This document shows, one piece after another, positions 55,856 through 64,000 of a stretch of 64,000 nt of DNA. Numbering within the stretch: position 1 is the stretch's first letter; each line of letters starts with the position of its first letter. The notes beneath the pieces are model-generated. The model did no database searches and had not been told where the DNA came from. It was given only the letters and a program-made list of their open reading frames with translations. This DNA comes from Streptomyces sp. Isolate_45. Its GTDB lineage: Bacteria > Actinomycetota > Actinomycetes > Streptomycetales > Streptomycetaceae. Where the stretch lies: the NCBI RefSeq assembly GCF_024721315.2, contig NZ_JANFAK020000006.1, positions 44,460 to 108,459 on the forward strand, written 5' to 3'. Both the position numbers and the translations under genes were made by a program.

Positions 55856-56350
55856 TCAGCCGCCGGCCTTCCTGGCCGCCGCGAAGGCCACGGCGGCGCC
55901 GATCACCGGGAAGGCGTAGTCCGTCACCTCGGCCGATTTCCGCCAGATGCCGAGGAGGCCGCCGATGCCCTGGTCGCCGATGACCTCGATCAGGCCCGTC
56001 GCGTTGACGTCGGCGATGACGAGGGCGATGAAGAGCAGCTGGCCGAGGTGCAGGGCGCCGAGCGAGAGGGCCGCGGCGGCCGCGGGCAGCAGCGGGCCGC
56101 GCCCACCGGCCTTGCCCGCGGCGAGGCCGACGAGCAGGCCGACGGCGACGGCCGCGTAGCTCGCCTGGCGGTCGATGGAGTAGCCGATGGCGCTGTAGGC
56201 GCCGGCCCCGAGGAGGGCGGCGGCGAACGCGGCGGCGAGGCCGAGGCCGGAGCTGCGCGGGACGGAGGCCGGGAACGCCATGGCGGCGGTCGAGGCGGTC
56301 GGCGCGGTGGCGCGGGCTGCGGACGCGGGCGTCCGGTAACTCTGGGTCAT
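55856..56350 (-). CDS. Membrane protein of 164 aa, unknown function
   Basis: Four or five membrane helices from about residue 35 to the C terminus, rich in Ala, Leu and Gly, with an N-terminal cytoplasmic stretch of about 30 residues. No family motif is recognised. The ATG at 56350 has a GGGGGGA site nine bases upstream; the frame continues to 56446 without a better one. A 192-bp gap separates it from the dehydrogenase gene upstream on the same strand, so it probably has its own promoter. Confidence 0.72.
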   Translation of the reverse strand: MTQSYRTPASAARATAPTASTAAMAFPASVPRSSGLGLAAAFAAALLGAGAYSAIGYSIDRQASYAAVAVGLLVGLAAGKAGGRGPLLPAAAAALSLGALHLGQLLFIALVIADVNATGLIEVIGDQGIGGLLGIWRKSAEVTDYAFPVIGAAVAFAAARKAGG

Positions 56351-56542
56351 TTCGAAAATCCCCCCCCAGGGATTCGTACGCGCATGGGTCCTTCGGTCAT
56401 AAGCGCGTGATAAGCGACGCCGCAGGCTAACAGGGAGCACTGACATCGCACGGGGGTATTTCGCTCACCTGGCCGAGTCGGGGCGGGACGTGACCGGATG
56501 GGGATCGGACCGTGATCCGAACGGATCGGGGGGATGTCGGGT

Positions 56543-57772
56543 TCAGAGACGGTGCGCCGCCCCGGCCGGGCTGGCGCCGCGGGTGTCCAGGAGCAGTTGG
56601 GCCTTCACGGCGAGGCCCTGGAGGTCGTACGTGCGGTGGTGCTGGAGCAGGATCGTCAGGTCGGCGTCTGCGGCCGCCTCGTAGAGCGACTCGGCGCGGG
56701 GCACGGGCCGGTCCCGGACCCGCCAGCCGGTGATGTACGGGTCGTGGTAGCTGATCAGGGCCCCGAGGTCGATGAGCCGGCTGGCGATCTCGCGGGCGGG
56801 TGACCCCTCCTGGTCGGCGAGGTCCTGCTTGTACGTGACCCCGAGGAGCAGCACCCGGGCGCCGCGGGCGGACTTGCCGTGCTCGTTCAGCAGGGTGGCC
56901 GAGCGCTGGATGACGTACTGCGGCATCCGGTTGTTGATCTCCTGGGCCAGGCCGACCATGCGCAGGGGGTGACCGGGGGTGCGGGTGGTGTGCGGGAGGT
57001 AGGTGGGGTCGAGGGGGACGCCGTGGCCGCCGACGCCCGGGCCGGGCCGGAAGGCCTGGAATCCGTAGGGCTTCGTCTCGGCGCAGCGGATCACGTCCCA
57101 CAGGTCGACGCCGAGGTCGTGGCACAGGACCGCCATCTCGTTCATGAGGGCGATGTTCACGTGCCGGTAGTTGGTCTCCAGCAGCTGCACGGTCTCCGCC
57201 TCGCGCAGGCCGCGGGCGCGGACGACCTTCTCGGTGAGCCGGGCGTAGAAGGCGTGCGCGGACTCGGTGCACGCGGGTGTGAGGCCGCCGATGACCTTGG
57301 GGGTGTTGGCGATGCCGTGGGTGCGGTTGCCCGGGTCGAGCCGGCTGGGGGAGTAGGCCAGGTGGAAGTCGCGGCCGGCGCGCAGCCCGGAGCCCTCTTC
57401 GAGGATCGGTCGCAGGTACTCGTCGGTGACGCCGGGGTGGGCGGCGGACTCCAGGATCACGGTGGTGTGCGGGCGCAGCCGGGCGGCGAGCGTACGGCCC
57501 GCCTCGCCGACCGCGGACAGATCGAGCGCACGATCGGCGCCGAGCTGGGTAGGGGCACAGATGACGGCGGTACGGACCCGGCCGAGCTCGACGGGGTTGG
57601 TGGTGATGCGGAAGCCGGCCGCCGACATCCGGCGGATCTCGGCGGCGGTGAGGGTGCTGTCCGTGGCCGGACCGCTGTCGTAGCCGACGGTCTCGATTCC
57701 GGCGGCGACGGCCGCCTGGGCGAGGGGGAGGCCGAGGTGGCCGAGTCCGATGACGGCGAGATCTGCGGGCAT
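56543..57772 (-). CDS. Nucleotide-sugar dehydrogenase homologue (UDP-ManNAc dehydrogenase type) without the catalytic Cys
   Basis: Protein of 409 aa with the NAD domain of the WecC/TviB group (ADLAVIGLGHLGLPLAQAAV), the dimer helix LLETNYRHVNIALMNEMAVL, and a C-terminal UDP-binding domain (VLLLGVTYKQDLADQEGSPA). The family active site reads GGHC followed by an aspartate-proline; here it is VGGHGVPLDPTYL, with Gly251 (bases 57020-57022) where the catalytic Cys should be. Dehydrogenation to a uronic acid by the known mechanism should not occur. It may be a sugar-binding protein, or use another chemistry. No glycan cluster surrounds it. Confidence 0.85.
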   Translation of the reverse strand: MPADLAVIGLGHLGLPLAQAAVAAGIETVGYDSGPATDSTLTAAEIRRMSAAGFRITTNPVELGRVRTAVICAPTQLGADRALDLSAVGEAGRTLAARLRPHTTVILESAAHPGVTDEYLRPILEEGSGLRAGRDFHLAYSPSRLDPGNRTHGIANTPKVIGGLTPACTESAHAFYARLTEKVVRARGLREAETVQLLETNYRHVNIALMNEMAVLCHDLGVDLWDVIRCAETKPYGFQAFRPGPGVGGHGVPLDPTYLPHTTRTPGHPLRMVGLAQEINNRMPQYVIQRSATLLNEHGKSARGARVLLLGVTYKQDLADQEGSPAREIASRLIDLGALISYHDPYITGWRVRDRPVPRAESLYEAAADADLTILLQHHRTYDLQGLAVKAQLLLDTRGASPAGAAHRL

Positions 57773-57890
57773 GGGGGGCCGTCCCTTCCCTTTCCCTGAC
57801 GTGAGGGGGCGGTGCTTGCTCGTCCGGTGGACAACGGGGGACCCGAGCCCGACAGGAGCTGGCGCTATGTCAGACTAGGCGTATATATGA

Positions 57891-57900
57891 CAGAAATGTC
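57891..57900. promoter_or_regulatory. AT-rich patch with an inverted repeat between divergent genes
   Basis: Around 57880-57900 the sequence GTATATATGACAGAAATGTC is the most AT-rich stretch of the 268-bp space between the dehydrogenase homologue and glpD. It holds the small inverted repeat GACA-GAAA-TGTC (57889-57900). TATATA could be a -10 element for the leftward gene. No further motif is certain. Confidence 0.35.
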
Positions 57901-58040
57901 GCATTCTGGGGTGGTGGTCGCCGTTGTGTTGTCCACAGGCGGTGGCTGATGTGGGTGATGACGGTCACAATCGTGAACGGGGGACGTGGGCGGGACCGCC
58001 CGCACCGAGCGGGTACGGCCCGCACCAACGGGAGGCAGCC

Positions 58041-59747
58041 GTGAGGACAGCGACACTGGGACCGGCACAGCGCGCGGAGGCGCTCGCCCGGATGGCCGAA
58101 CGCGAACTGGACGTCCTGGTCGTGGGCGCGGGCGTGGTCGGCGCCGGCACCGCGCTGGACTCCGTGACCAGGGGCCTGTCGACCGGACTGGTGGAGGCGC
58201 GGGACTGGGCCTCCGGCACGTCGAGCAGGTCGAGCAAGCTCATCCACGGCGGACTCCGCTACCTGGAGATGCTCGACTTCGCGCTCGTCCGCGAGGCCCT
58301 GAAGGAGCGCGGACTGCTGCTGGAACGGCTCGCCCCGCACCTGGTCAAGCCGGTGCCGTTCCTCTACCCGCTCCAGCACAAGGGCTGGGAACGCTTCTAC
58401 GCCGGCTCGGGCGTCGCCCTCTACGACGCCATGTCGTTCTCCAGCGGGCACGGTCGCGGCCTGCCCACGCACCGGCACCTGTCGCGCACGCGGGCGCTGC
58501 GCATCGCCCCGGCCCTGCGCAAGGACGCCCTGGTGGGAGCCCTCCAGTACTACGACGCCCAGATGGACGACGCGCGCTACGTCGCCGCGCTGGTGCGGAC
58601 GGCCTCCGCGTACGGGGCGCACTGCGCCAACCGGGCGAGGGTGGTCGGCTTCCTGCGCGAGGGCGAACGGGTCGTCGGCGCGCGGGTGCGGGACGTGGAG
58701 GGCGGCGCCGAGTACGAGATCCGCGCGAAGCAGGTCGTCAACGCCACCGGGGTGTGGACGGACGACACGCAGGCGCTGATCGGCGAGCGCGGCCAGTTCC
58801 ACGTCCGGGCCTCGAAGGGCATCCATCTGGTCGTGCCGAAGGACCGGATCCATTCGAGCACGGGGCTGATCCTGCGGACCGAGAAGTCGGTGCTGTTCGT
58901 GATCCCGTGGGGACGCCACTGGATCGTCGGGACCACGGACACGGACTGGGACCTCGACAAGGCCCATCCGGCAGCCTCCAGCGCCGACATCGACTACCTG
59001 CTGGAGCACGTCAACTCGGTCCTGGCCGTGCCCCTGACGCGCGACGACGTCCAGGGCGTCTACGCGGGCCTGCGGCCGCTGCTGGCCGGGGAGTCGGACG
59101 CGACGAGCAAGCTCTCGCGCGAGCACACGGTGGCCCATCCGGTGCCGGGGCTCGTGGTGGTGGCGGGCGGCAAGTACACGACGTACCGGGTCATGGCGAA
59201 GGACGCGGTCGACGAGGCGGTGCACGGGCTGGACCAGCGGGTCGCGGACTGCGTCACGGAGGACGTGCCGCTCGTGGGGGCCGAGGGCTACCGGGCCCTG
59301 TGGAACGCCCGCGCCCGCACGGCCGCCCGGACGGGGCTTCACGTGGTGCGGGTGGAACACCTGTTGAACCGGTACGGCTCGCTGACGGAGGAACTGCTCG
59401 ACCTCATCGCGAAGGATCCCGGACTCGGCGAGCCGGTGTCCGGGGCGGACGACTACCTGCGGGCCGAAATCGTCTACGCGGCCTCGCACGAGGGGGCGCG
59501 GCACCTGGACGACGTGCTGACGCGGCGGACCCGCATCTCCATCGAGACCTTCGACCGGGGGACCCGGTCCGCGCGGGAGTGCGCGGAATTGATGGCTCCG
59601 GTACTGGGGTGGGACAAGCAGCAGATCGAGAAGGAAGTGGAGCACTACGAAAAGCGGGTACAGGCGGAACGGGAGTCGCAGCGCCAGCCCGACGACCAGA
59701 CGGCGGACGCGGCGCGGCTGGGGGCGCCCGACATCGTTCCGTTGTAA
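58041..59747 (+). CDS. glpD: Glycerol-3-phosphate dehydrogenase, FAD-dependent
   Basis: Oxidises glycerol-3-phosphate to dihydroxyacetone phosphate at the membrane face, feeding electrons to quinones. The 568-aa protein has the FAD site LVVGAGVVGAGTALDSVTRG, the loop TSSRSSKLIHGGLRYLEM, the substrate region VIPWGRHWIVGTTDTDWDLD and the C-terminal DAO_C domain (about 420-560) with TRRTRISIETFDRGTRSARE. I start at the GTG at 58041 with GGGAGGCAGCC ahead; the frame is open further upstream. No glpF or glpK lies nearby. Confidence 0.95.
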   Translation: MRTATLGPAQRAEALARMAERELDVLVVGAGVVGAGTALDSVTRGLSTGLVEARDWASGTSSRSSKLIHGGLRYLEMLDFALVREALKERGLLLERLAPHLVKPVPFLYPLQHKGWERFYAGSGVALYDAMSFSSGHGRGLPTHRHLSRTRALRIAPALRKDALVGALQYYDAQMDDARYVAALVRTASAYGAHCANRARVVGFLREGERVVGARVRDVEGGAEYEIRAKQVVNATGVWTDDTQALIGERGQFHVRASKGIHLVVPKDRIHSSTGLILRTEKSVLFVIPWGRHWIVGTTDTDWDLDKAHPAASSADIDYLLEHVNSVLAVPLTRDDVQGVYAGLRPLLAGESDATSKLSREHTVAHPVPGLVVVAGGKYTTYRVMAKDAVDEAVHGLDQRVADCVTEDVPLVGAEGYRALWNARARTAARTGLHVVRVEHLLNRYGSLTEELLDLIAKDPGLGEPVSGADDYLRAEIVYAASHEGARHLDDVLTRRTRISIETFDRGTRSARECAELMAPVLGWDKQQIEKEVEHYEKRVQAERESQRQPDDQTADAARLGAPDIVPL

Positions 59748-59896
59748 CTCCGCGATGCGGAAGGCGGAACCGCAGACCCGGGGCGCCCGTCCGTTGCGGA
59801 GTGAGCAACAATGAGGTTTCTGCCGGGGCGGGTTATCGTGCCCCCCGGCGGCTGCCGGGGCAGCCGGGGCAGGCTGCACGAACGCAGAGGGGACGC

Positions 59897-62800
59897 ATGT
59901 CGAAGCCGGAGCACACCGAGTCGCCTGCCGGGGCGCCTGCGGCGAAGCGGGATGGCGCGGACGAGGCTGCGTCTTCGGCGGTGCCGTCCGCGGGCGCGCC
60001 CGCGCAGGACGTGAAGCCCGAGGCCGCGAAGACCGTGCCCGCGCCGAGGTCCCGATCCGGATCGGGCACCGGGGGGCGCAAACCGGCCACCCCGTCGGCG
60101 GCGAAGCGGAAGCCGACTCCGACGTCGGCCAAGCCGGCCGTGGCGGGCTCCGAGGCAGGGCCGCAGGGTGCGGCCGACGGCCGGGCCGACGCCGTGGACG
60201 CGACGCCGGATGCCGCCAAGACCGTTGCACGGGGCGGGAAGCCGGGTACGGCCACGGCCGGGACCGGTGCCGGTGGGACGAAGCCGAGTGCCTCCAAGGC
60301 CGGGCCCGCCAGGACGAAGCCGCGTACGACCGGGACGGCTCCGGCGGACGCGGAGCCGGACGCGGAGCCGGGCACGGCCGACGCGCCCGTGGCTGGTTCC
60401 GGTGGGTCCATACACCCGACGAAGAAGCCGCGCGGGCCGAAGGCGGGGGCCGGGGCGAAGCCGACCCCGGCTGCCGACGAGGCCGACGCGCCTGTGACGG
60501 AGCCCGCTGACGCCGCGTCGGCCGATGCCGAAGCCGACGCCGAAGACGCGAAGTCGGCCGCGGGCGCAGGTGCCGCGAAGTCGGCCGTCGCCAAGGCCGC
60601 GGTGGAGCCGGCGGATGCCCGGCAGGCCGATGCCGACGCCGAGGTCGAAGACGTGAAGCCGGCCCCGGGGGTCGGGGCCGGGGCCGGTTCGGCCTCCGCT
60701 TCCCCTTCCGCGAAGCCGAACTTCGCCAAGCCGGCTGCCCGGCCCGCTGACGTGACGTCGGCCGAGGTCGAGGCCGGTTCCGAGTCCGCGAAGCCGAACC
60801 CGGCCGGGACCGCACCCGCCGAGGCCGAGGCGGCTGCTCCCCGGCCCGCGGAGGTGAAGCCCGCCGCCGGGGCCGCGAAGCCGAAGCTCGCCGAGCCCGC
60901 TGACGCCGCGCCGGCTGCGGCCAAGGCCAAGGCCGAGCCCGTGGACGCGAAGCCCGCCGCGAAGCCCCTCGGGGACGACGGCGTGCGGCGGCCGACCGGG
61001 GCGGTGCGGACCACCGCCTTCCCGCCCGCGCCCGGCCAGGGCAACGGCAAGGACCAGGGCCGTCTGCTCGCCGGCCGGTACCGGCTGGGCTCGGTGCTGG
61101 GCAAGGGCGGCATGGGCACCGTGTGGCGCGCCGAGGACGAGGTCCTCGGCCGGACCGTCGCCGTCAAGGAACTCCGTTTCGGCAGCGGCGTCGACGAGGA
61201 CGAGAAGCGCCGCCTCATCACCCGCACCCTGCGCGAGGCCAAGGCCATCGCCCGCATCCGCAGCGCGGGCGCCGTCACCGTCTTCGACGTGGTCGACGAG
61301 GACGCCCGCCCCTGGATCGTCATGGAGCTCGTCGAGGGCTCCTCCCTCGCCGAGTTCATCCGGGAGAACGGCCCCCTCACCCCGCGCCGCGCCGCCGAGG
61401 TCGGCCTCGCGGTGCTCGACGTCCTGCGCGCCGCGCACCAGCAGGGGATCCTGCACCGTGACGTGAAGCCGTCCAACGTGCTCATCGCCGGCACCGGTCG
61501 TGTCGTCCTGACGGACTTCGGCATCGCCCAGGTCGAGGGCGACCCGTCCATCACCTCCACCGGCATGCTCGTGGGCGCCCCCTCGTACATCTCGCCCGAG
61601 CGCGCCCGCGGCCAGAAGCCGGGCCCGCCCGCCGACATGTGGTCCCTCGGCGGCCTGCTGTACGCGGCGGTCGAGGGCGTGCCCCCGTACGACAAGGGCT
61701 CCGCGCTCGCCACCCTGACCGCGGTGATGACCGAGGCGGTCGACCCGCCGAAGAACGCCGGTCCGCTGACCGAGGTCATCTACGGCCTGCTGGTGAAGGA
61801 CCCGGCCCTACGGCTCGGCGACGAGCAGGCCCGCACGATGCTGACCTCGGTGCTCAACGCCCCCGAGCCCGAGCCCGTTCCGGTGTCCCCGCCGGCCGTG
61901 GAGGAGACGCGTCCGATCTTCCTCGCGGTGCCGGACGTGGCAGCGGAGAAGGCGGCCGAGAAGGCCGCCAAGAAGGAACGCGACCGGCGTGAGCGCGAAC
62001 AGCGCGAACGGACCCGCGCCGCGCTGAAGTCGACGCGCAAGGCCGCTGCCGCCGAGGCCGCGGCGACCGCTTCCGCGGCCTCCGCGGCCGAGGCGCCGGC
62101 GGCCCGGCCAGCTTCCGTGCCGGCGTCGCTCACCGACGTGATGTCGCGCCGCACCATCGTGCTCGCGATAGCGGGCGTCGTCGTGGTCCTCGCCGTGATC
62201 GGCTCGCTCATCGCGTACGCGATCCGCGGGGACGACGACGGTGACCGCAAGGACCAGGGCAAGGGCGGGACGGGTCCGGTCTCCTCCGGCAGCCCGTCAC
62301 CCGGCGCGTCACCCGGAACGGGCGCGGGCGGCACCGCCCCGAGCCCTTCCGCGACCCCTCCCGCACAGGGCGGCCAGCCCAGCGGCAACCCCGGCGGCGC
62401 GAGCGCGGACCCCGGCCAGGGGCAGGGCCAAGGCCAGAACCAAGGCCAGAACCAAGGCCAGGGGCAGGGCCAGAACCAAGGCCAGGGTCAGGGTCAGGGT
62501 CAGGGCACCGGTCCGGGAGGACCCGGCGGACTGCCCGCCGGGTACGCCATGGTGTCGGAGCCCCGGTTCCGGTTCTCGATGGCGATGCCCGAGGGCTTCC
62601 ACCAGACCGGCACCGCCGGCCAGAGCTCCGGCGGCATATTCAGCCGCGACGGCGGCTTCCCGCGGATCCAGGTCGACTTCGGCGACAAGCCGACCGACGA
62701 CGCCCGTCTCGCCTGGGCCCAGCTCGCCCCCGCCGTGGCGGGCAGCAGCAAGAACTACCGCCTCCTGCGCTTGGACACGGTCGACTACCGCGGCTACCCG

Positions 62801-62989
62801 ACCGTCGCCGACTGGGAGTTCGAGCGCGAGCAGCAGGGCGTCAAGGTCCGGGTCCTCAACCGGGGCTTCAAGGTGGACGCGAAGCACGGCTACGCCATCA
62901 TGATCAGCTGCGCCGTCGACCAGTGGGACGGCGCCGAATGCACCCAGATGCGCAACACGGCGTTCGAGACCTTCCAGGTGCTCGGCTGA
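59897..62989 (+). CDS. Membrane serine/threonine protein kinase with long disordered N terminus
   Basis: Protein of 1030 aa. Residues 1-390 are low complexity, rich in Ala, Pro, Lys, Glu and Asp. The kinase domain (about 393-660) has the Gly loop GSVLGKGGMGTVW, Lys424 in TVAVKEL, HRDVKPSN with Asp522, DFG at 540-542 and a SPERARG segment, so it is active in principle. An acidic/basic coiled-coil linker (about 690-720) precedes one membrane helix (753-778). The outer part has a Gly-Gln/Asn repeat linker and a C-terminal domain of about 140 residues with two cysteines (ISCAVDQ and GAECTQM). The ATG at 59897 is used; the frame is open far upstream through glpD, which is spurious. Confidence 0.92.
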   Translation: MSKPEHTESPAGAPAAKRDGADEAASSAVPSAGAPAQDVKPEAAKTVPAPRSRSGSGTGGRKPATPSAAKRKPTPTSAKPAVAGSEAGPQGAADGRADAVDATPDAAKTVARGGKPGTATAGTGAGGTKPSASKAGPARTKPRTTGTAPADAEPDAEPGTADAPVAGSGGSIHPTKKPRGPKAGAGAKPTPAADEADAPVTEPADAASADAEADAEDAKSAAGAGAAKSAVAKAAVEPADARQADADAEVEDVKPAPGVGAGAGSASASPSAKPNFAKPAARPADVTSAEVEAGSESAKPNPAGTAPAEAEAAAPRPAEVKPAAGAAKPKLAEPADAAPAAAKAKAEPVDAKPAAKPLGDDGVRRPTGAVRTTAFPPAPGQGNGKDQGRLLAGRYRLGSVLGKGGMGTVWRAEDEVLGRTVAVKELRFGSGVDEDEKRRLITRTLREAKAIARIRSAGAVTVFDVVDEDARPWIVMELVEGSSLAEFIRENGPLTPRRAAEVGLAVLDVLRAAHQQGILHRDVKPSNVLIAGTGRVVLTDFGIAQVEGDPSITSTGMLVGAPSYISPERARGQKPGPPADMWSLGGLLYAAVEGVPPYDKGSALATLTAVMTEAVDPPKNAGPLTEVIYGLLVKDPALRLGDEQARTMLTSVLNAPEPEPVPVSPPAVEETRPIFLAVPDVAAEKAAEKAAKKERDRREREQRERTRAALKSTRKAAAAEAAATASAASAAEAPAARPASVPASLTDVMSRRTIVLAIAGVVVVLAVIGSLIAYAIRGDDDGDRKDQGKGGTGPVSSGSPSPGASPGTGAGGTAPSPSATPPAQGGQPSGNPGGASADPGQGQGQGQNQGQNQGQGQGQNQGQGQGQGQGTGPGGPGGLPAGYAMVSEPRFRFSMAMPEGFHQTGTAGQSSGGIFSRDGGFPRIQVDFGDKPTDDARLAWAQLAPAVAGSSKNYRLLRLDTVDYRGYPTVADWEFEREQQGVKVRVLNRGFKVDAKHGYAIMISCAVDQWDGAECTQMRNTAFETFQVLG
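62412..62510 (+). repeat. Gln-Gly-Asn coding microsatellite in the kinase gene
   Basis: Repeats of CAGGGNCAG and CAGAACCAAGGC encode a run of QGQGQNQGQNQ-type residues that links the membrane helix to the C-terminal sensor domain. The hexamer period keeps the frame, so linker length can vary among strains. Confidence 0.8.
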
Positions 62990-63082
62990 CGAGCCTTGCC
63001 AGTGCCCGGGACGCGGGCGGCCCGAGCGTCGTATCGTGTCGACGGGGGCCATGGGGGGCCCGACGCACTCGGGGGAGGCGAT

Positions 63083-64000
63083 GTGGAGGACTACGCGGGC
63101 CGGATCCTGGCCGGCCGCTACCGTCTGCCGCTGCCGCCGTCCGACGCGTACGAGGTGCTGGAGACCCGGGCCTTCGACACGCGTAGCGGGCAGGAAGTCC
63201 TGGTCCGGCAGGTGCCGTTGCCGGAGGTCGTGGACGCGGAGCTGCTCGACGGCTCGTACGATCCGCAGGCCGGGCAGGGGCAGCGGACGGGTGAACTGCC
63301 CGCGGTGCGCAGGGCCATCGCCGCCGCGCAGGCGGCCGCGTCCGTACCGGACCACGCGCGGCTGGACCAGGTCTTCGACGTGTTCGCCGAGGGCGGTTCG
63401 CTGTGGATAGTGAGCGAACTCGTCCCCGCCAGGCCGCTGGCCGCGTTGATCGCCGAGGAGCCGCTGAGCCCGTACAGGGCGGCGGAGGTGGCCTCCGACG
63501 TGCTGACCGCGCTGCGGGTGCTGCACGCGCACGGCTGGACGCACCGGAACATCACCGTCCGGACGGTGTTGATATGCGACGACGGCCGGGTCGTCCTGAC
63601 CGGGCTGGCGGCCGGCGCCGCCGAGGAGGCCCTGTGCGGGTACGACCCCGTGCCGCGCCCGGACTTCGAGGACCCCGCGGACGCGGACCCCGGATGGGGC
63701 CCGCCGCCGGGCCCCGGCCCCGGTTACGGGGTGCCGTCGCCGGATCCGTTCGGTTCCGCCTTCGGGTCGGGGCCGCAGCCGCCCGCGCCGGATCCCGCGT
63801 ACCGCCCGGAGCCCGCGGCGCCCGAGCCGGCGTACGCGCCGCTGGTGGCGCCCGGGTACGACACCGGGCCGAGGTACTCCGACCACATCACCCCGCAGCG
63901 GGCCCTGCCCCCGCAGGACGACGCGGCCGACCTCCAGGCGACCGCCCGCGCCGGGACCATCGCCGCCTACCGGGCCGGGGCGCGGGCCGCCGCCGCGAAG
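63083..64000 (+). CDS. Pseudokinase-like protein, 5' part (gene runs off the window)
   Basis: Open frame of 306 codons from a GTG at 63083, with GGGGGAGG five bases upstream, to the window end. It resembles a Ser/Thr kinase fold: ILAGRYRLPLPP start, WIVSELVPARPLAALI hinge and LHAHGWTHRNITVRTVLI catalytic loop. Key residues are lost: no GxGxxG loop, Arg42 in place of the VAIK lysine, HRN instead of HRD (Asn156), and LTGLA instead of the DFG. A Pro/Gly/Tyr-rich stretch from about residue 190 follows. Lying 93 bp after an intact membrane kinase gene, it may be its partner or scaffold. Confidence 0.75.
   Translation, partial: MEDYAGRILAGRYRLPLPPSDAYEVLETRAFDTRSGQEVLVRQVPLPEVVDAELLDGSYDPQAGQGQRTGELPAVRRAIAAAQAAASVPDHARLDQVFDVFAEGGSLWIVSELVPARPLAALIAEEPLSPYRAAEVASDVLTALRVLHAHGWTHRNITVRTVLICDDGRVVLTGLAAGAAEEALCGYDPVPRPDFEDPADADPGWGPPPGPGPGYGVPSPDPFGSAFGSGPQPPAPDPAYRPEPAAPEPAYAPLVAPGYDTGPRYSDHITPQRALPPQDDAADLQATARAGTIAAYRAGARAAAAK

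Noticed and set aside
57986..59896. Upstream extension of the kinase frame through glpD
   Set aside because: The frame is open over glpD in another reading frame, but glpD is clearly coding there. The ATG at 59897 is the first start outside glpD.

Overview
The window is a stretch of a high-GC actinobacterial chromosome, almost certainly Streptomyces. The evidence is very high G+C with strong third-position bias, many GTG starts, WhiB-family and BldM regulators, a BldN-type promoter, the groES-groEL locus with two CIRCE operators, and the order S10-spc-alpha ribosomal operons, truA, rplM-rpsI, glmM, coaA, glmS, acpS, nnr, alr, tsaEBD/rimI, groESL, bldM, guaB. It is core chromosome. I see no prophage, transposon, CRISPR array, tRNA, rRNA or secondary-metabolite cluster.

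Layout. 1-8891: S10 and spc ribosomal protein operons (rplC end to rplO), tightly packed but with two structured gaps (rpsQ-rplN, rpsN-rpsH). 9079-11989: secY, adk, map. 12128-15309: infA, rpmJ, rpsM, rpsK, rpoA, rplQ; rpsD is absent between rpsK and rpoA. 15454-19363: truA, an ABC-F ATPase, a GT87-like membrane glycosyltransferase. 19596-22091: rplM-rpsI, glmM. 22105-24118 (minus): DUF389 membrane protein, coaA. 24431-31970: a lipoprotein, glmS, acpS, nnr, alr, an alpha/beta hydrolase, tsaE. 32158-35765: a 61-aa gene behind a palindromic site, a degenerate YkuD-like protein, then tsaB-rimI-tsaD and a 90-aa partner. 35887-39701: a membrane protein, a THUMP-like methyltransferase, two tandem polysaccharide-deacetylase lipoproteins. 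39864-45262 (minus): SEDS protein, LCP protein, histidine kinase, response regulator, small membrane protein. 45397-47636: CIRCE-controlled groES-groEL. 47705-50403: ABM/SnoaL-type protein, SDR, LysR regulator. 50525-52864: WhiB-like gene, bldM and an ECF sigma factor. 52996-55786: guaB and guaB3. 55856-59747: membrane protein, nucleotide-sugar dehydrogenase homologue, glycerol-3-phosphate dehydrogenase. 59897-64000: a large membrane Ser/Thr kinase and the start of a pseudokinase.

How the genes fit together. The first third builds ribosomes, the Sec channel and RNA polymerase alpha. The middle supplies precursors for the cell wall (glmM, glmS, alr), CoA and holo-ACP (coaA, acpS), repairs damaged NAD(P)H (nnr), and makes t6A on tRNA (tsaB/D/E). 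The last third joins envelope assembly and signalling (SEDS, LCP, two-component system, kinases) with chaperonins and developmental regulators.

No wholly new multi-gene system is evident. The most interesting features are three proteins from enzyme families whose catalytic residues are replaced (YkuD-like protein, nucleotide-sugar dehydrogenase homologue, kinase homologue), a perfect palindrome before a 61-aa gene, a polyhistidine tail on TsaD, a duplicated end of the ABC-F gene, and structured intercistronic RNA in the ribosomal operons.
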